Below the pieces are notes generated by a model that had not been told where the DNA came from, did not search any database, and worked only from the letters and a program-made list of their open reading frames with translations. A DNA stretch of 64,000 nucleotides, from positions 61,125,512-61,189,511 of the forward strand of contig CM060106.1 in the NCBI GenBank assembly GCA_030522415.1. Reading direction: 5' to 3'. Positions within the stretch are counted from its first letter, which is position 1, and every line of letters begins with the position of its first letter. Source of the stretch: Channallabes apus (lineage: Eukaryota > Chordata > Actinopteri > Siluriformes > Clariidae). Of this stretch, positions 1 to 12,043 are shown piece by piece. The position numbers and the translations under genes are program-made.

Positions 1-1007
1 CCCCCCCCCCCCCCCCACCCCCAGCCTGTGCTTGGTTGGTTTCCCCGGGTGAAGAGGATTTCCTCTCTCTTCTGCATAAACGAGGCTTAAATCAATGTCT
101 CCTGTTTCCTTATTATTTGGAGACGTATCTCTGGGGAGAATTTATACCCTGCTGTTTTCACATTTGTCCTTGCCGAGGACAAGGTGGAGGGGGTGTATGC
201 TGGAACACACACACACACTACCTTTCTCCTGAGCAGTCTTTGAAGGGCATGAGGATGTTCTGACACTCTCCCTAAGGATAGGGGGTATTAGCGAGTGTGT
301 AGTCTAGACTTTGAGATCCGGAGCGGGTGAAGCTGTCCGAGTGTGTGTGTCCTGGTTAAAAGCTGAAATGTTCTCGAGCTCATGAGACTCGTCTCTTCTC
401 ACACGAGGACGTGACTCCGTTGTGTCCGTGCTGCCTAACATCTTACATTTGGTTTTAGGAAAAGGACAGATTTTAATAATCAGTAACCATAGTTGCAGAG
501 TGTGCTAATAACCGCAAGGTCATGGGTTCACGTCTCCACGCAAGTGTGATGATTTCACACACCTGCTGTATGATTAATCATTTCATAGAGGGAAGCAGAT
601 CATCCAGTTATTCTTAATAGTCAGCAGGTGGCGATATTCTTGACCCACTGGTTATATAGCGCAACACCATGTAGAAATTAAGCGAGGTTGAAAGTACAGC
701 TGTTTGTTGTTTGTTCAAGGATGTAGTGGAGTAAAAGTAAAAAGTATCCACTAATAAAAACCTTGACAACATATGATTAGATAGTCTGATAATTATATTC
801 ATTAATTGTGGAAGGTGACCGAGTACATTAAGTTTTTAAGTTTATAGTTAAACTGTAATGACGTCTCTGTAACATAGTAATGTTTACTTGAAGTCTTAAC
901 TTGTCTCAGATCTCTCATTAACAAAGGTTTGGTAGATTGGAGATCGTTTCTTTGATTTGTTAGCTTAGAAAATAAGTGAAGAACAGCTGTTAGCTTATCA
1001 TAACTAA
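1..1007. other. Intergenic, no gene recognised
   Basis: The window opens with a C homopolymer, followed by unique-looking sequence. Short open frames here have no recognisable domain, start context or splice signals. About 720-760 carries a degenerate run of short AGTAAAAGT-type words like those in the hAT-type MITEs elsewhere in the window, so part may be an old transposon remnant. I see no gene. Confidence 0.5.
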
Positions 1008-1009
1008 TA

Positions 1010-1385
1010 CAGGTAGTCCCTGACATACAAACGAGTTCCGTTCCGGGAGCATGTTCATAAGTCGGATTCGTTCTTAAGTCTGACAAAGTGAGTCTTATAT
1101 GACTTTGACACAAATATACAATGTAACACACACCAGTCCACCTGACACCAGACACACTCGTACAATATACCGGACTTTAGACATTTTATACATTCACTTA
1201 CACATTGAGAATATCTTATGTAATTGTAAATATTGGTATCTGGTTCACTGCAGTGTATGTTTACTGTTCAATACACACGAGCTGCTTCCATGATTTGTTC
1301 GCATTTATGAATGTTGGTTAAACCGCAGTCCGTTCATAGCTGCGGTAATTTGTAACTTAAATGTTCATAAGTTGGGGACAATCTG
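1010..1385. mobile_element. Mariner/Tc1-type MITE
   Basis: A non-autonomous element of about 376 bp. Its ends are imperfect inverted repeats: the left end reads CAGGTAGTCCCTGACATAC, and the right end, reverse-complemented, reads CAGATTGTCCCCAACTTATG. Each is flanked by TA (1008-1009 and 1386-1387), the target duplication of Tc1/mariner transposition. There is no coding capacity. The CR1-like LINE tail starts almost at its right edge. Confidence 0.7.
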
Positions 1386-1388
1386 TAG

Positions 1389-3017
1389 TTCAAAGTTCAA
1401 AGGTTTTTATTGTCACTTCAACCATATACAGTTAGTACACAGTGAAACGAAACAACGTTCCTCCAGGACCAAGGTGCTACGTGCAACATACATTTACAAC
1501 ATAAATTAACAGAAACACTAAACTAGCCTAACTAAAGAGGCCTAGTTAGCCGGCTAGCAGAGACAAGACAGATAGACCCAACATAAATTACAAAATAAAT
1601 TTACAAAAACTAACTAGCTAACTAAGACAAGTGCAAACAAGAGCAACAACAAAGTGACAGTGCAACGAACACGACATAACAGAATACTATGGTGTTGAGG
1701 TCGTGAGAAACTGTAAACATTCCTTAATCATAGCAGCAAGAATTGAGGATTTAGTGCAAAAAGTAGTCCAGTAATGATTATTGTGCAAAATATAAACAGT
1801 GAAGCATTTACAGGTTGATATGTACGATAGTTTGGTGGTGCAGGTCAGTGTGTCTGCGCTTGTGTTGATTAGTCAGTCCAGTCCCAATATGTTGACGTAT
1901 TTGAGTTAAGCTGAGTGTGTGTGTGTTTATCAGTCCAGTCCCTTTTTGTTGAGAAGACGGATGGCTTGTGGAAAAAAGCTGTTGCACAGTCTGGATGTGA
2001 GGCCCGAATGCTTCGGTACCTTTTTCCAGATGGCAGGAGTGTGAAGAGTGTGTGAGAGGGGTGTGTCTGATCAGCCACAATGCTGGTGGCTTTGCGGATG
2101 CAGCGTGTGGTGTGGATGTCCTCAATAGAGGGGAGAGAGACCCCGATGATCTTCTCTGCTGTCCTCACTATCCGCTGTAGGGTCTTGCGGTCCGATATGG
2201 CACAATTCCCAAACCAGACAGTGATGCAGCCGCTCAGGATGCTCTCGATAGTTCCTCTATAGAAGGTGGTCAGGATCGGTGGTGGAAGCTGGGCCTTCCT
2301 CAGTCTTCTCAGAAAGAAGAGACCCTGTTGGGCTTTCTTGTTTAGGGAGCTGGTGTTGAGGGACCAGCTGAGGTCATTCTCCAGGTGGACGCCCAGGAAT
2401 TTGGTGCTTTCGACGATCTCCACCGAGGAGCCGTCGATGCTCAGTGGAGAGTGGTCGCCTCGTGTCCTCCTAAAGTCAACAACCATCTCCTGTGTCTTGT
2501 CAACATTCAGAGACAGGTTGTTGTCTTTACACCAGTCTGTTAGCCTCTGCACTTCCTCTCTGTATGCTGACTCGTCGTTCTTGCTAATGAGACCCACCAC
2601 GGTCGTGTCATCAGCGAACTTATTGATGTGATTCGAGCTGTGTGTTGCTACACAGTCGTGAGTCAGCAGTGTGAACAGCAGGGGACTGAGCACACAGCCT
2701 TGTGGGGCCCCAGTGCTCAGTGTGGTGGTGCTGGAGGTGAAGTTCCCGATCCGTACTGACTGAGGCCTTCCGGTCAGAAAGTCCAGGATCCAGTTGCAGA
2801 GGGAGGTGTTCAGGCCCAACAGATTCAGCTTCCCGATCAGTTGTTGGGGGATGATAGTGTTGAATGCTGAGCTGAAATCTATGTACAGCATTCGAACGTA
2901 TGTGTCCTTATTGTCCAAGTGTGTGAGGGCAAGATGGAGTGTAGTGGAGATGGCGTCGTCCGTTGAGCGGTTAGGACGGTACGCAAATTGCAGCGGGTCC
3001 AGTGAGGAGGGCAGCAG
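1389..3017 (-). mobile_element. CR1/Rex1-like LINE, 3' part (reverse transcriptase)
   Basis: On the minus strand, a frame at about 1869-2990 encodes the central and C-terminal part of a non-LTR reverse transcriptase: the [11 protein letters not shown] block, [12 protein letters not shown], the FADDT catalytic motif and the thumb ([14 protein letters not shown]). The DNA 3' of it ends in a GTGACAATAAAAA...TTTGAA tail near 1389, as expected for a CR1/L2-type 3' end. The 5' continuation is displaced to 6443-6860 by an L2-like insertion. The element is truncated at its 5' end (no endonuclease region). The clade call (CR1/Rex1-like) is inference from motif style. Confidence 0.8.
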
Positions 3018-6000
3018 TTCAAGTTCAATTTATTTGTATAGCACATTTACAACAGCCGTCAGGCTGACCAAAGTGCTTCACGTAAAAACATACTCATAAA
3101 ACACACAATAAACACAAAGTAGCACAACCTAGCGGAATTAAAATGCTAATGAAAAAAAAAAAAGTGTTGAGCAAGGACTTAAAAGCAGATAGAGACGGTG
3201 CCAGTCTGATCTCTAAAGGCAAAGTATTCCAAAGTTGAGGCCCTGCTACCGCAAACGCCCGTGCCCCTCTGTGCTTGAGCCTCACGCGTGGGACTACTAA
3301 TAAAGCCTGATCACAAGATCTTAGTGTTCTAGAAGGAGAATAAGGGTGAAGAAGTTCGGAGAGGTAAACTGGTGCTAGGTTGTGTAACGATTCATACACA
3401 AACAGGAGGATTTAAAATGAATTCTCTGAGAGACTGGCAGCCAGTGTAGATCTTTCAGAATCGGAGTGATGTGATCATGTTTACGACTTTTACGAAGGAA
3501 TCTTGCTGCTGCATTTTGGACAAGCTGTAAGCGAGCAATTTGAGATTTGGAGATACCGCAGTATAATGAATTGCAGTAATTCAGACGAGCCGTAATGAAT
3601 GCATGAACCGCCATTTCTAATGAATGCATGAACCGCCAGTTTTGGGGGTGAGGAAGTGTTTCATTTTGGCGAGTAGTCGAAGCTGATAAAAACTGGATCC
3701 AATAATGGAGGCGATATGTTTATCAAATTTTAGGTGCTGGTCAATGAGAACACCAAGGTTACACACCTGTGATGATCTGAAGACAGATAAACTGTCCAGA
3801 TCAGGGCTGAAACTCTGAGAGTTCTCATTAGGACCAAAAACAATTACCTCGGTCTTGTCTTCATTTAGAAAGAGAGAGTTTTGAGCTAGCCATGATTTAA
3901 CCTCCTCTAAACACTGCAAAAGATTAGTGGTAGCAGTAACGTTCTTTCTTTTGATAGGAAGATAAATTTGAGTATCATCTGCATAGAAATGAAAAGATAC
4001 ATCATATTTCCATAAGATAGAACCCAGAGGTAGTATGTAGAGAGAGAACAGAGATGGAGCTAAAATAGAGCATTGTGGAAGACCACAGGTCAGAGGTGCC
4101 CGAGAAGAAGTGAAATTACCCATCTTTACTAAAAACTTTCTATCAGACAAATATGACTGAAACCATTTCAGAACATTCGCCTTTAGACCCACCCAAGACT
4201 CTAATCTAGATAGTAGTATAGAGTGATCAATAGTATCAAAGGCCGCCGATAGATCCAGGAGAAGCAGAATCACAGAGTCTCCAGAGTCAGTGGAGACATA
4301 AATATCATTTAGCACTCTCAGAAGGGCGGACTCTGTACTATTAGCAGACTTAAAAACAGATTGAAAGACCTCGTGAATACCCATGTTAGTCACAAAACAT
4401 TGTAGTTGGTCTAGCACAATTTTCTCCAAAACCTTAGAAACGAAAGGTAAGACAGAGATAGGCCGAAAATGGCAGAGGAATCCAGTGAAGGCTTCTTGAG
4501 CAGAGGAGTAACAGTAGCCACCTTAAGATTGGCTGGAACACAGCCCGTTTGAAGACATTTGTTGATAAAGGATACCAAGCCTGGCCCAATCGAATCCAGA
4601 ATTGAACTTAGGAATCTTGGGTGGATGATATCGTTAGAGCAAGAAGAGGGTTTAAGCCTGTCAATCACCTGCTTCAAAACCTGGACATTGATGGGTTCAA
4701 AAACCTCCCAAAATGTACGGACAGAAGGCGTGGTAGGAGTCCTTTAATGTTAAGGTGGGGCAAATGCCAAGTGTTAGGGTTTTAATTTTGTCGTTAAAGA
4801 ATCTCAAGAAGCCTTGAGTCAGAAGGCGACAGTCAAGGTATTAGCCAAAGGATTAACAACAGACTGAATAATTGAAAACAGAACCTTAGGTTTAGAATGA
4901 TTTGTTTCAATAATATTAGAGAAATATGCAGCTTTTGTAGATTTAGCAGCAGATTGGTAAGATGTAAGCGAATCTTTAAATAATTGAAAGGAAATATGCA
5001 ACCTGTCCTTTTTCCATTTTCGTTCTGCCTTTCTGCAGATTTGTCTTAGATGAATCTCAGTGTTTTGCCACAGTTCAGATTTTGGTTTCTGCTTATGAGG
5101 TTTGAGGGGGGCAGTTACATTAGCTGCCTCAAGCCAGACAGAATTCAAGAGGCTAAGATGTTGATCAGCATCCAAGTCCAGTAATGGTTGATCCAAGTGC
5201 ATCTCTGAGCAAAGTTCAGTAAAGCACAAGTTGAAGTTTGAGCTAAACTGTGGAGAATAAAACCGAGACAGAGTAGCAGATGCATTAGACAAGTGAGAAA
5301 GTTCAGGAAGAGACAGTGAAAATAATATAGGTTTATGGTCGGAGAGCAGAAAGTCTGAGAGCACAATATCAGGTCCATAAGAGAGTACAAGATCCAGCGT
5401 ATGTCCCTGAATGTGAGTAGAGCTGTTGATCCACTGAGTGAGATTAAAAGCATCAATAAGATCAAGGAAATCACGTGAGAGTGGATATTGAAGTCGCCTA
5501 CCAACACAAAACGATCGCAGGTTGTGGCAATATTGCCGATAAATTCAGTAAACTGCTGTATAAAATCCTTAGTGGAGTGAGGAGGGCGGTAAATTACCCC
5601 TAAACCGACAGGCCCATTCCAGTCTAAGTAAAGAAGCTGAGCTTCAAAACTTGAGAAGGCCGTTGCAGGACCCAGCCTACATCATGCAGAGAGAGTTCTT
5701 TAAAATAGTTACAATCCCACCTCCACGCCCACATAAGCGGGGAGAGTTAAAAAATGTACAGTCAACAGGGACCAGATCCGCAAAAGGAGTTAAATCACCC
5801 ACCTTTATCCAGGATTCCGTGATGAACATAAAATCCAGGTTGTGAGAAGAATAAAAATCATTTAATAAAAAGGTCTTGTTCACCAGGGAGCGAGCATTTA
5901 TTAATGCCAACTTCGGTGCAGGAATAATAACAGAGGATGAGGAGGCAGATTTCCGTGCGTTACTCCACGTTGACGATAGCCGAGGCCAACCCGGCGTAGA

Positions 6001-6442
6001 CCAGTACCAAAAACCGGACGAAGTCATCGGTAAACCTGATCCAGCGGGCGCCAGATAGTAGAGCCACCATAAAACGAGGCACGGGGGGAACCGATAGAAA
6101 ACCAGCCCGCCGATAGGCTTTCATCTTTACGATAAAACAACCACGGTTGCCCCGTTTCCTTCTCCACTTTCTCCGCATGAAGTTAGGGGGCCAGCGGTAA
6201 ACACAATCCAGGATATCCGTTCGAAGCGACTCGTGTTGTTGATCAAAAAAGCGGTCCACCTCTAAGTTGTAGATCGTAGTAGTCTCAGCAACCAAGTTAC
6301 GGATATCCAAAAGTGCTTGACGGTCGTAAGTTAGACGCGTGCAGCAGGTCAGCAACAGAGGTAAACCCAACAGCCAAACAAGCAGCCAGAAGAGCAACAG
6401 ACGGCATGCCACATACACCGCCGCCATCTTTTTTTTATCAGC
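3018..6442 (-). mobile_element. L2-clade LINE, near full length, inserted in another LINE
   Basis: A minus-strand non-LTR element. From 5' (about 6440) to 3' (3018) it has a leader and first frame starting MAAVYVACRLLLFWLL (about 6427-5960), then an apurinic endonuclease start (ALINARSLVNKT, about 5900), then reverse transcriptase (LDLSAAFDTIDHSILLSRLE, FHFYADDTQIY) between about 5500 and 3400. Its 3' end is the L2-typical ATACAAATAAATTGAACTTG tail. Frames are broken in several places, so it is dead as a protein source. A 10-bp duplication AGGGCAGCAG at 3008-3017 and 6443-6452 marks the insertion. Confidence 0.88.
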
Positions 6443-6860
6443 AGGGCAGCAGGGTCTTGATGTGTCTCATGACGAGCCGCTCGAAGCACTTCATGATGGT
6501 GGGTGTAAGTGCAACGGGACGGTAGTCATTGAGACAGGACACAGTAGACTTCTTGGGCACGGGGACGATGGTTGTGGCTTTGAAGCACGTGGGAACGACG
6601 GCCCTGCTCAGAGAGATGTTGAAGATGTCGGTGAGAACATCTGCCAGCTGTTCAGCACCTCTGAGCACTCTGCCTGGGATGTTGTCTGGTCCAGCAGCTT
6701 AACGTGGGTTGACTCTGCGTAGAGTTTTCCTCACCTCAGCTGGTCGTTCGGGGGAGGGGTGGTCTTCCTCGCCGCCACGTCGTTCTGCCTGTCGAACCGA
6801 GCGTAGAAGTTGTTCAGCGCATCTGGGAGGGAGCCGTCCTGTCCTCTTCTCTGTGTCAGG
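6443..6860 (-). mobile_element. CR1/Rex1-like LINE, 5' part of the split element
   Basis: On the minus strand, 6443-6668 encodes the region just N-terminal to the reverse transcriptase palm: [40 protein letters not shown], ending at KTLLP. It continues in the same frame into the fragment at 1389-3017 if the L2-like insert and one copy of AGGGCAGCAG are removed. The element stops near 6860, where Tc1-like sequence begins, so it is 5' truncated. Confidence 0.8.
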
Positions 6861-6861
6861 T

Positions 6862-7192
6862 AGCTCCTATTTAATTGATTTCTTGATTGAAACAGGTGTG
6901 GCAGCAATCAGGCCTGGGGGTGACTACAGAAATTGAACTCAGGTGGGATAAACCACAGTTATGTTATTTTTTAACAAGGGGGGCAATCACTTTTTCACAC
7001 AGGGCCATGTAGATTGAGTTTTTTTTTCTCCCTTAATAACGTAAACCTTCATTTAAAAACTGCATTTTGTGTTTACTTGTGTTATCTTTGAATAATAGTT
7101 AAATGTGTTTGATGATCAGAAACATTTTGTGTGACAAACATGCAAAAGAATAAGAAATCAGGAGGGGGGCAAATAGTTTTTCACACCACTGT
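6862..7192. mobile_element. Tc1-like element, right end only
   Basis: The segment ends in GGCAAATAGTTTTTCACACC then ACTGTA, the reverse complement of a common fish Tc1 terminus beginning CAGTGGTGTGAAAAACTAT. An internal near-copy of the same motif (GGCAATCACTTTTTCACACA) at about 6986-7005 is the inner direct repeat expected of an IR/DR-type Tc1 end. No transposase or left end is present beside it; the LINE occupies that side. Confidence 0.65.
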
Positions 7193-7320
7193 ATATCTAT
7201 ATCTATTTATATATCTATCTATGTATATATGTATGTGTGTGTGTGTGTATATATGTATGTATATATGTATGTGTGTGTGTGTATATATGTATGTGTGTGT
7301 GTATATATGTATGTATATAT
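7193..7320. repeat. (TATG/TGTG)n microsatellite
   Basis: A TA/TG-rich simple repeat (TATATGTATG and GTGTGTGTG units) sits between two Tc1-type termini. Its TA-rich sequence would offer many TA target sites. Confidence 0.85.
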
Positions 7321-7321
7321 A

Positions 7322-8923
7322 CAGTCCCTGACAAAAAAGTCTTGTCGCTTGGGTACAATTTGACCTGAAGTGCCCCTCAAATATATTTACTACTCAAAAT
7401 AATTTTACAAGAAATGGCTCATTTTAATCCCAACAGCTTTTGTAATAATGTTTTGGTGCAAAACTAAACTGTTAAAGTATTATAATATTCACAGCTTGGT
7501 AAAGCCCATTGAGTCAATTTTTGCAAAGACATAAGTCTTGTCGCCTGTGACTAATAATTGATCAGTTAAGTTTCAGGTGTGTATAAAAAGAGCCCAGTAC
7601 ATTAGACCTTCACATCAACTGCAACTAGACCTCTGACGACATGCCTAAGATTCACCCTGAGACTATAAATATATAGTCTTTATCAACGATCAGTATCAAG
7701 AGGCTGAAGACCAGATCCACTGCTGATGTGGCAGACACCTTCAATGTGTCTCAGGATCAAGTCCAGAGGATAAGAAAAAGATATGAAGAGACTGGAGACG
7801 TTTTTGACAAGTCCAGGTCATGGAGACCCCGAAAGACAACTGCTTCGGAGGACCGTTTGTTGGCTTGAAAATCCAAGGCCAGCCCATTTTCCACTGCAGC
7901 CGAGCTCCACACGACCTGGTCACCTGAAGTCCCCGTGCCAACCAGAACAGTTTGTAGAATTCTGTCTCGAAATGGCCTCCATGGTCAAATCAGTGCCCAG
8001 AAGCCAGCACTAAACAAAAGACAGTTATAAATCCGTGTGGCCTTTGCCAAGACCCACAGCCTGCCAAAAGGATGGACGGTGGAAAAGTAGAAGTAGGTGG
8101 ATTTTTTTCAGAGGAATCTTGTGTTGAGTTACTTCACAGTTGCCGCGAATATTGCAGGAGACCTACTGGAGCCTGCATGGATCCGAGATTCACCCAGAAA
8201 ACAGTGAAGTTTGGTGGTGGAAAAATCATGGTCTGGGGTTACATCCAGTATGGGGGTGTGCAAGAGATCTGCAGGGTCTAAGGCAACATCCATAGTCTAA
8301 AATATCAAGAAATCTTAGCTACCTCCTATATTCCCAACCATAAAAGAGGCCAAATTCTGCAGCAGGATGGTGCTCCATCGCATACTTCCATCTCCATATC
8401 AAAGTTCCTCAAGGCGAAGAAGATCAAGACGCTCCAGGATTGGCCAGTCCAGTCACCAGACATGAACATCATTGAGCATGTCTGGGGTAGGATGAAAGAG
8501 GAAGCATGGAAGACAAAACCAAGGAATGTTGATGAAGTCTGGGAGGCATGCAAGGCTGCTTTCTTCATCAATAAATTGTATGAATCCTTGCCGAACCGCA
8601 TGGTTGCAGTCCTTCAAGCTCATGGAAGTCATACAGTACAAGATATTAAATTTAATTCGCTGATGATCTGTAACACATTTTTGTATTTGAAGCAAATTAT
8701 TTGTTCAATTTTCACATTACTTTCTGTAGGTGACAAAACCTTCAATTATAAATGATAAATATTTTTTCATTGAAACTAATTAATTTTATTGCATTAAACA
8801 TCATTTGGGAGGGTTTTAGCTTTAATATGAGCTATTTCTGATACCAAGTGATTAGTTAAAAGTCAGGTTGATAGCAGGTGTTTCTACTAAATGGATAAGC
8901 GACAAGACTTTTGTCAGGGACTG
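7322..8923 (+). mobile_element. Tc1-like transposon with dead transposase
   Basis: Terminal inverted repeats start CAGTCCCTGACAAAAAAGTC at the left and end with its complement at 8923, each flanked by TA. An inner repeat of the AAGTCTTGTCGC motif near 7530 gives an IR/DR layout like Sleeping Beauty relatives. The plus strand carries a Tc1 transposase relic from about 7641 (MPKIHPET). A helix-turn-helix region (TADVADTFNVSQDQVQRIRK), a DDE region with LQQDGAPSHTS near 8360 and SPDMNIIEHVWGRM near 8455-8490 can be read. Stop codons interrupt it (for example near 7672 and 7866), so it is not functional. Length, about 1.6 kb, is normal for Tc1. Confidence 0.85.
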
Positions 8924-9006
8924 TATATTTTATTTATGTATGTATATAAGTGTGTGTATATGTGTGTGTGTATATATACACACACCTTTATCTTTATACT
9001 TAATTC

Positions 9007-9342
9007 TGTCGCAAACTAACCCCGGAAGATCAGAAGACTTAGCGATTAGCCGTTAGCCTTTTGTAGCGTGGACAAAAGGCTAGAGTAGGCAGGATAACCA
9101 GGCGAATTAGTCACAGGACTCTCACAGAAGGGGAGCAACGGAAACACACACATTTAACCCGCGTCCTATAAACACACACTCGAATCAGAAAGTAAACAAT
9201 CTGAACCGACATGCGTGAACTCAGTGACTCAGCTCTATGCGGTGGTTTGTTTACTCCTCTTATACTTCCGGGTTCGCGACCGCATTACTTCCGGGTCCTA
9301 GTGCCGGTCGCGGAGCGAGTGTGTGTGTGTGTGTGTGAGACA
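9007..9342. mobile_element. Solo LTR, copy 1
   Basis: This 336-bp block begins TGTCGCAAACTAACC and ends GTGTGAGACA, and is about the same size and sequence as the cleaner copy at 50180-50555. Shared blocks include GCGATTAGCC, TTTAACCCGCGTCCTATAAA and ACTTCCGGGTCCTAGTGCCG. Flanks AATTC and AATAG match only partly, so the target duplication is degraded or the right edge is blurred by the (GT)n tract. No internal retroelement sequence is present. Confidence 0.6.
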
Positions 9343-9536
9343 AATAGTATTTTTTTAATTTAATTTTTGTTTAATAATATTTATTTTTATTTTAAACAAA
9401 CAAAACAAAAAAACAGGCAAGCCAAAGAGAATATTTAGTTTAAAAGATGCTCTTGTTTTAAGACACTATTGATGAGTGTATGGTTACATGTAAATATAAA
9501 GTAATGTTATGTTAGTAATATAATATTATATAACAT

Positions 9537-9728
9537 TTACATTTAGGCATTTAGCAGATGCTCTTATCCAGAGCGACTTACATTCTTATCTCATTACACA
9601 TCTGAGCAGTTGAGGGTTAAGGGCCTTGCTCAAGGGCTCAACAGTGGCAACTTGGTGGTTGTGGAGTTTGAACCTGGGATCTTCCGAACCATAGTCCAAT
9701 GCCTTAACCACTGAACTACACCTGGCCC
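9537..9728 (-). mobile_element. tRNA-derived SINE, minus orientation
   Basis: Read on the minus strand it has a tRNA-like head (GGTGTAGTTCAGTGGTTAAG, then a B-box-like GGTTCAAAC equivalent) and a tail ending in the CGCTCTGGATAAGAGCATCT type motif and CTAAATGTAAATG. Related copies are at 34332-34532 and 51424-51598. Non-coding. Confidence 0.75.
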
Positions 9729-10092
9729 ACTTATGAATTATAAGTAATTCATATTGTGTTGGCAGGTTTATAGTAACAGCAAACCAGAAGTCAGAATATC
9801 TGCTGAGGGGTTTAAGTCATTCATAGTGTTTAAGTCTAAATATTTGCAACTTCCTTGACATATAGTTTCTTTTTAGCCTGAATTAGATTTAATTACATCA
9901 GACGAATATCTATTACCTGTTTATTTTAGTATCATCATTACATATAAATAAAGAATAAAAAAAATAGGCAATAATAATAATAAAAAATGCATTTCTCTAG
10001 GGAAATGTTATATCGCAAGAAATATCGTTATCGCAGTATTCAACAATATCGCATATTTTCCTAATATCGTGCAGCCCTAGTATGTGTGCGCG

Positions 10093-10180
<88 letters not shown>

Positions 10181-11190
10181 GTCAGCAGCTCTGAGATAAA
10201 CCCTTTACTATGTGCTGTGAGTTTAGTTTAAGGTGTCCCGTGTCGATGTCCCCCTCTGTAACGCTCAGACCGGAACACAGATAACGCCACCATGTGACCG
10301 AGACGTGAACCTGTTGCACTCGTTTGTCCAGATGGTGATCTGTTTACTCCATCAGCATGAGTTCAGCTCTGTTCCGCTTTAACGTCTCCCAATTCATACG
10401 TTTGATTTTGATCAGATTACTCGAGATGCCACAACCGCAGTATTATAATATCATAATAAAGTACGCATGTGTTTTAATTAATTTATATTATATTATTATT
10501 TTAGCAATTTACTGTTGCAGTTTGTAGATTTTTTGTTAAATTTCTTCATGTGTAACAGTTGCATCACTTTTATTTCTTACAATATTTTACATATAATGCA
10601 TCAGGTACGTTGTGGAAGAATAATTATTAAAAAAAAAACATTTGTCATAGATTTTTTTTTTTATCTTTCGGTCTCTGTCTGTCTCTCTGTCTGTCTCTCT
10701 CTGTCTGTCTCTCTCTGTCTGTCTGTCTCTCCATATGGAGAGAATATTCTACATGGTATTTTATCCGTCAGTGTTTTATGTCCTTTCTGTCGTGCTCCAG
10801 ACTTCACCCTCTGTTTACTGTTTTAAAAGCCCTGTTTATTGATTTTAATGTATTTTTGTTCACCACAGTCTTTTATCTTGGGGGTCGCAGTAATAAATTC
10901 TAGGGTTCACACAGGTACATACATGGATGAACTCTTTTTATAAGAAAACTGAGAATCTTAATACCTTTGAGAGTAATTGGTGTTTTAAAGCAGCATTGTG
11001 CACTTTGATTGTAAATGAGCTCTATTTTACTCATTCCTTATTTTAAAGACTTTTATTACTATTATTTATTACAGCTCCGTATCTATTTATTTATTTATTC
11101 TTAATGTTTTAGAAAAATGCTCCCAGTAAATAGTAAATAACTGTAAATAAACGTGTTTTGTAAATTCAGTTCTCTCTCTCTCTCTCTCAG
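9729..11190. other. Upstream of rnf167: repeats, no clear promoter
   Basis: This 1.4-kb stretch contains a hAT-type terminus ending GTGCAGCCCTAG near 10080, a long (GT)n tract at 10083-10178, AT-rich DNA and a short (CTGT)n run at 10670-10733. The first coding exon of rnf167 is preceded by a splice acceptor, so a non-coding first exon and promoter must lie upstream, but I could not place them. Confidence 0.5.
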
Positions 11191-11783
11191 TCCTGCCGTG
11201 TATCAGGATGGTGTGTGTGTGGTGTGTGGAGGGTCGCCTGAGGACGTTGACCTTTGCCCTCTGCTCCATGCTGACCTTTTCCCCTGGACATGCCTACATC
11301 TACGTGGTGAGTAAATGATGTGGTGAAGGACGAGTGTGTGACTCTTCATCTCTCTCTCTGATCTCACTCTCGTCTGTGTCTCAGCACCTGAATAACATGA
11401 GCTCCATGCTGTTAGAGGACTGGCCCGCTCTGTTCGGGTCTCCTCTGCCCCGAGACGGCCTGAAGGTAAGGAACAGTATACACACACACACACACACACA
11501 CACGACCGTTGTGCAGAACTTGTGCTTTTCCTCTTCATTTCATCTGGAAATTGTCACCTTTCACTCTGTTCTGATTTTCTCTCCCTCAGGGTTATCTGGT
11601 CGAGTCTCGTCCTCTGAATGCCTGCTCTCCGATAGATCCGCCTCCCGTCCCTCCCACTTCTTCAGATCCCAACAGCACTGTGGGCTTCGTGGTTCTGATC
11701 CGCCGCTACGACTGCAACTTCGACATCAAGGCCAGTGTCCGTCATTACACTAACCAGCAGTGTGTGCTGCGTGTCTGAGACAG

Positions 11784-11818
<35 letters not shown>

Positions 11819-11846
11819 ATGTGTATGATGTGTCTGTGTGTGTTTG

Positions 11847-11883
<37 letters not shown>

Positions 11884-12010
11884 TTTAGGTTTAATTTAAA
11901 TACTTTTTCCTCCTGCAGGTGCTGCATGCTCAGCAGGCCGGGTACAGCGCCGCCATCGTCCACAACGTTTACTCAGACGTCCTACTGAGCATGAACTACA
12001 GCAACGGTGC

Positions 12011-12043
<33 letters not shown>

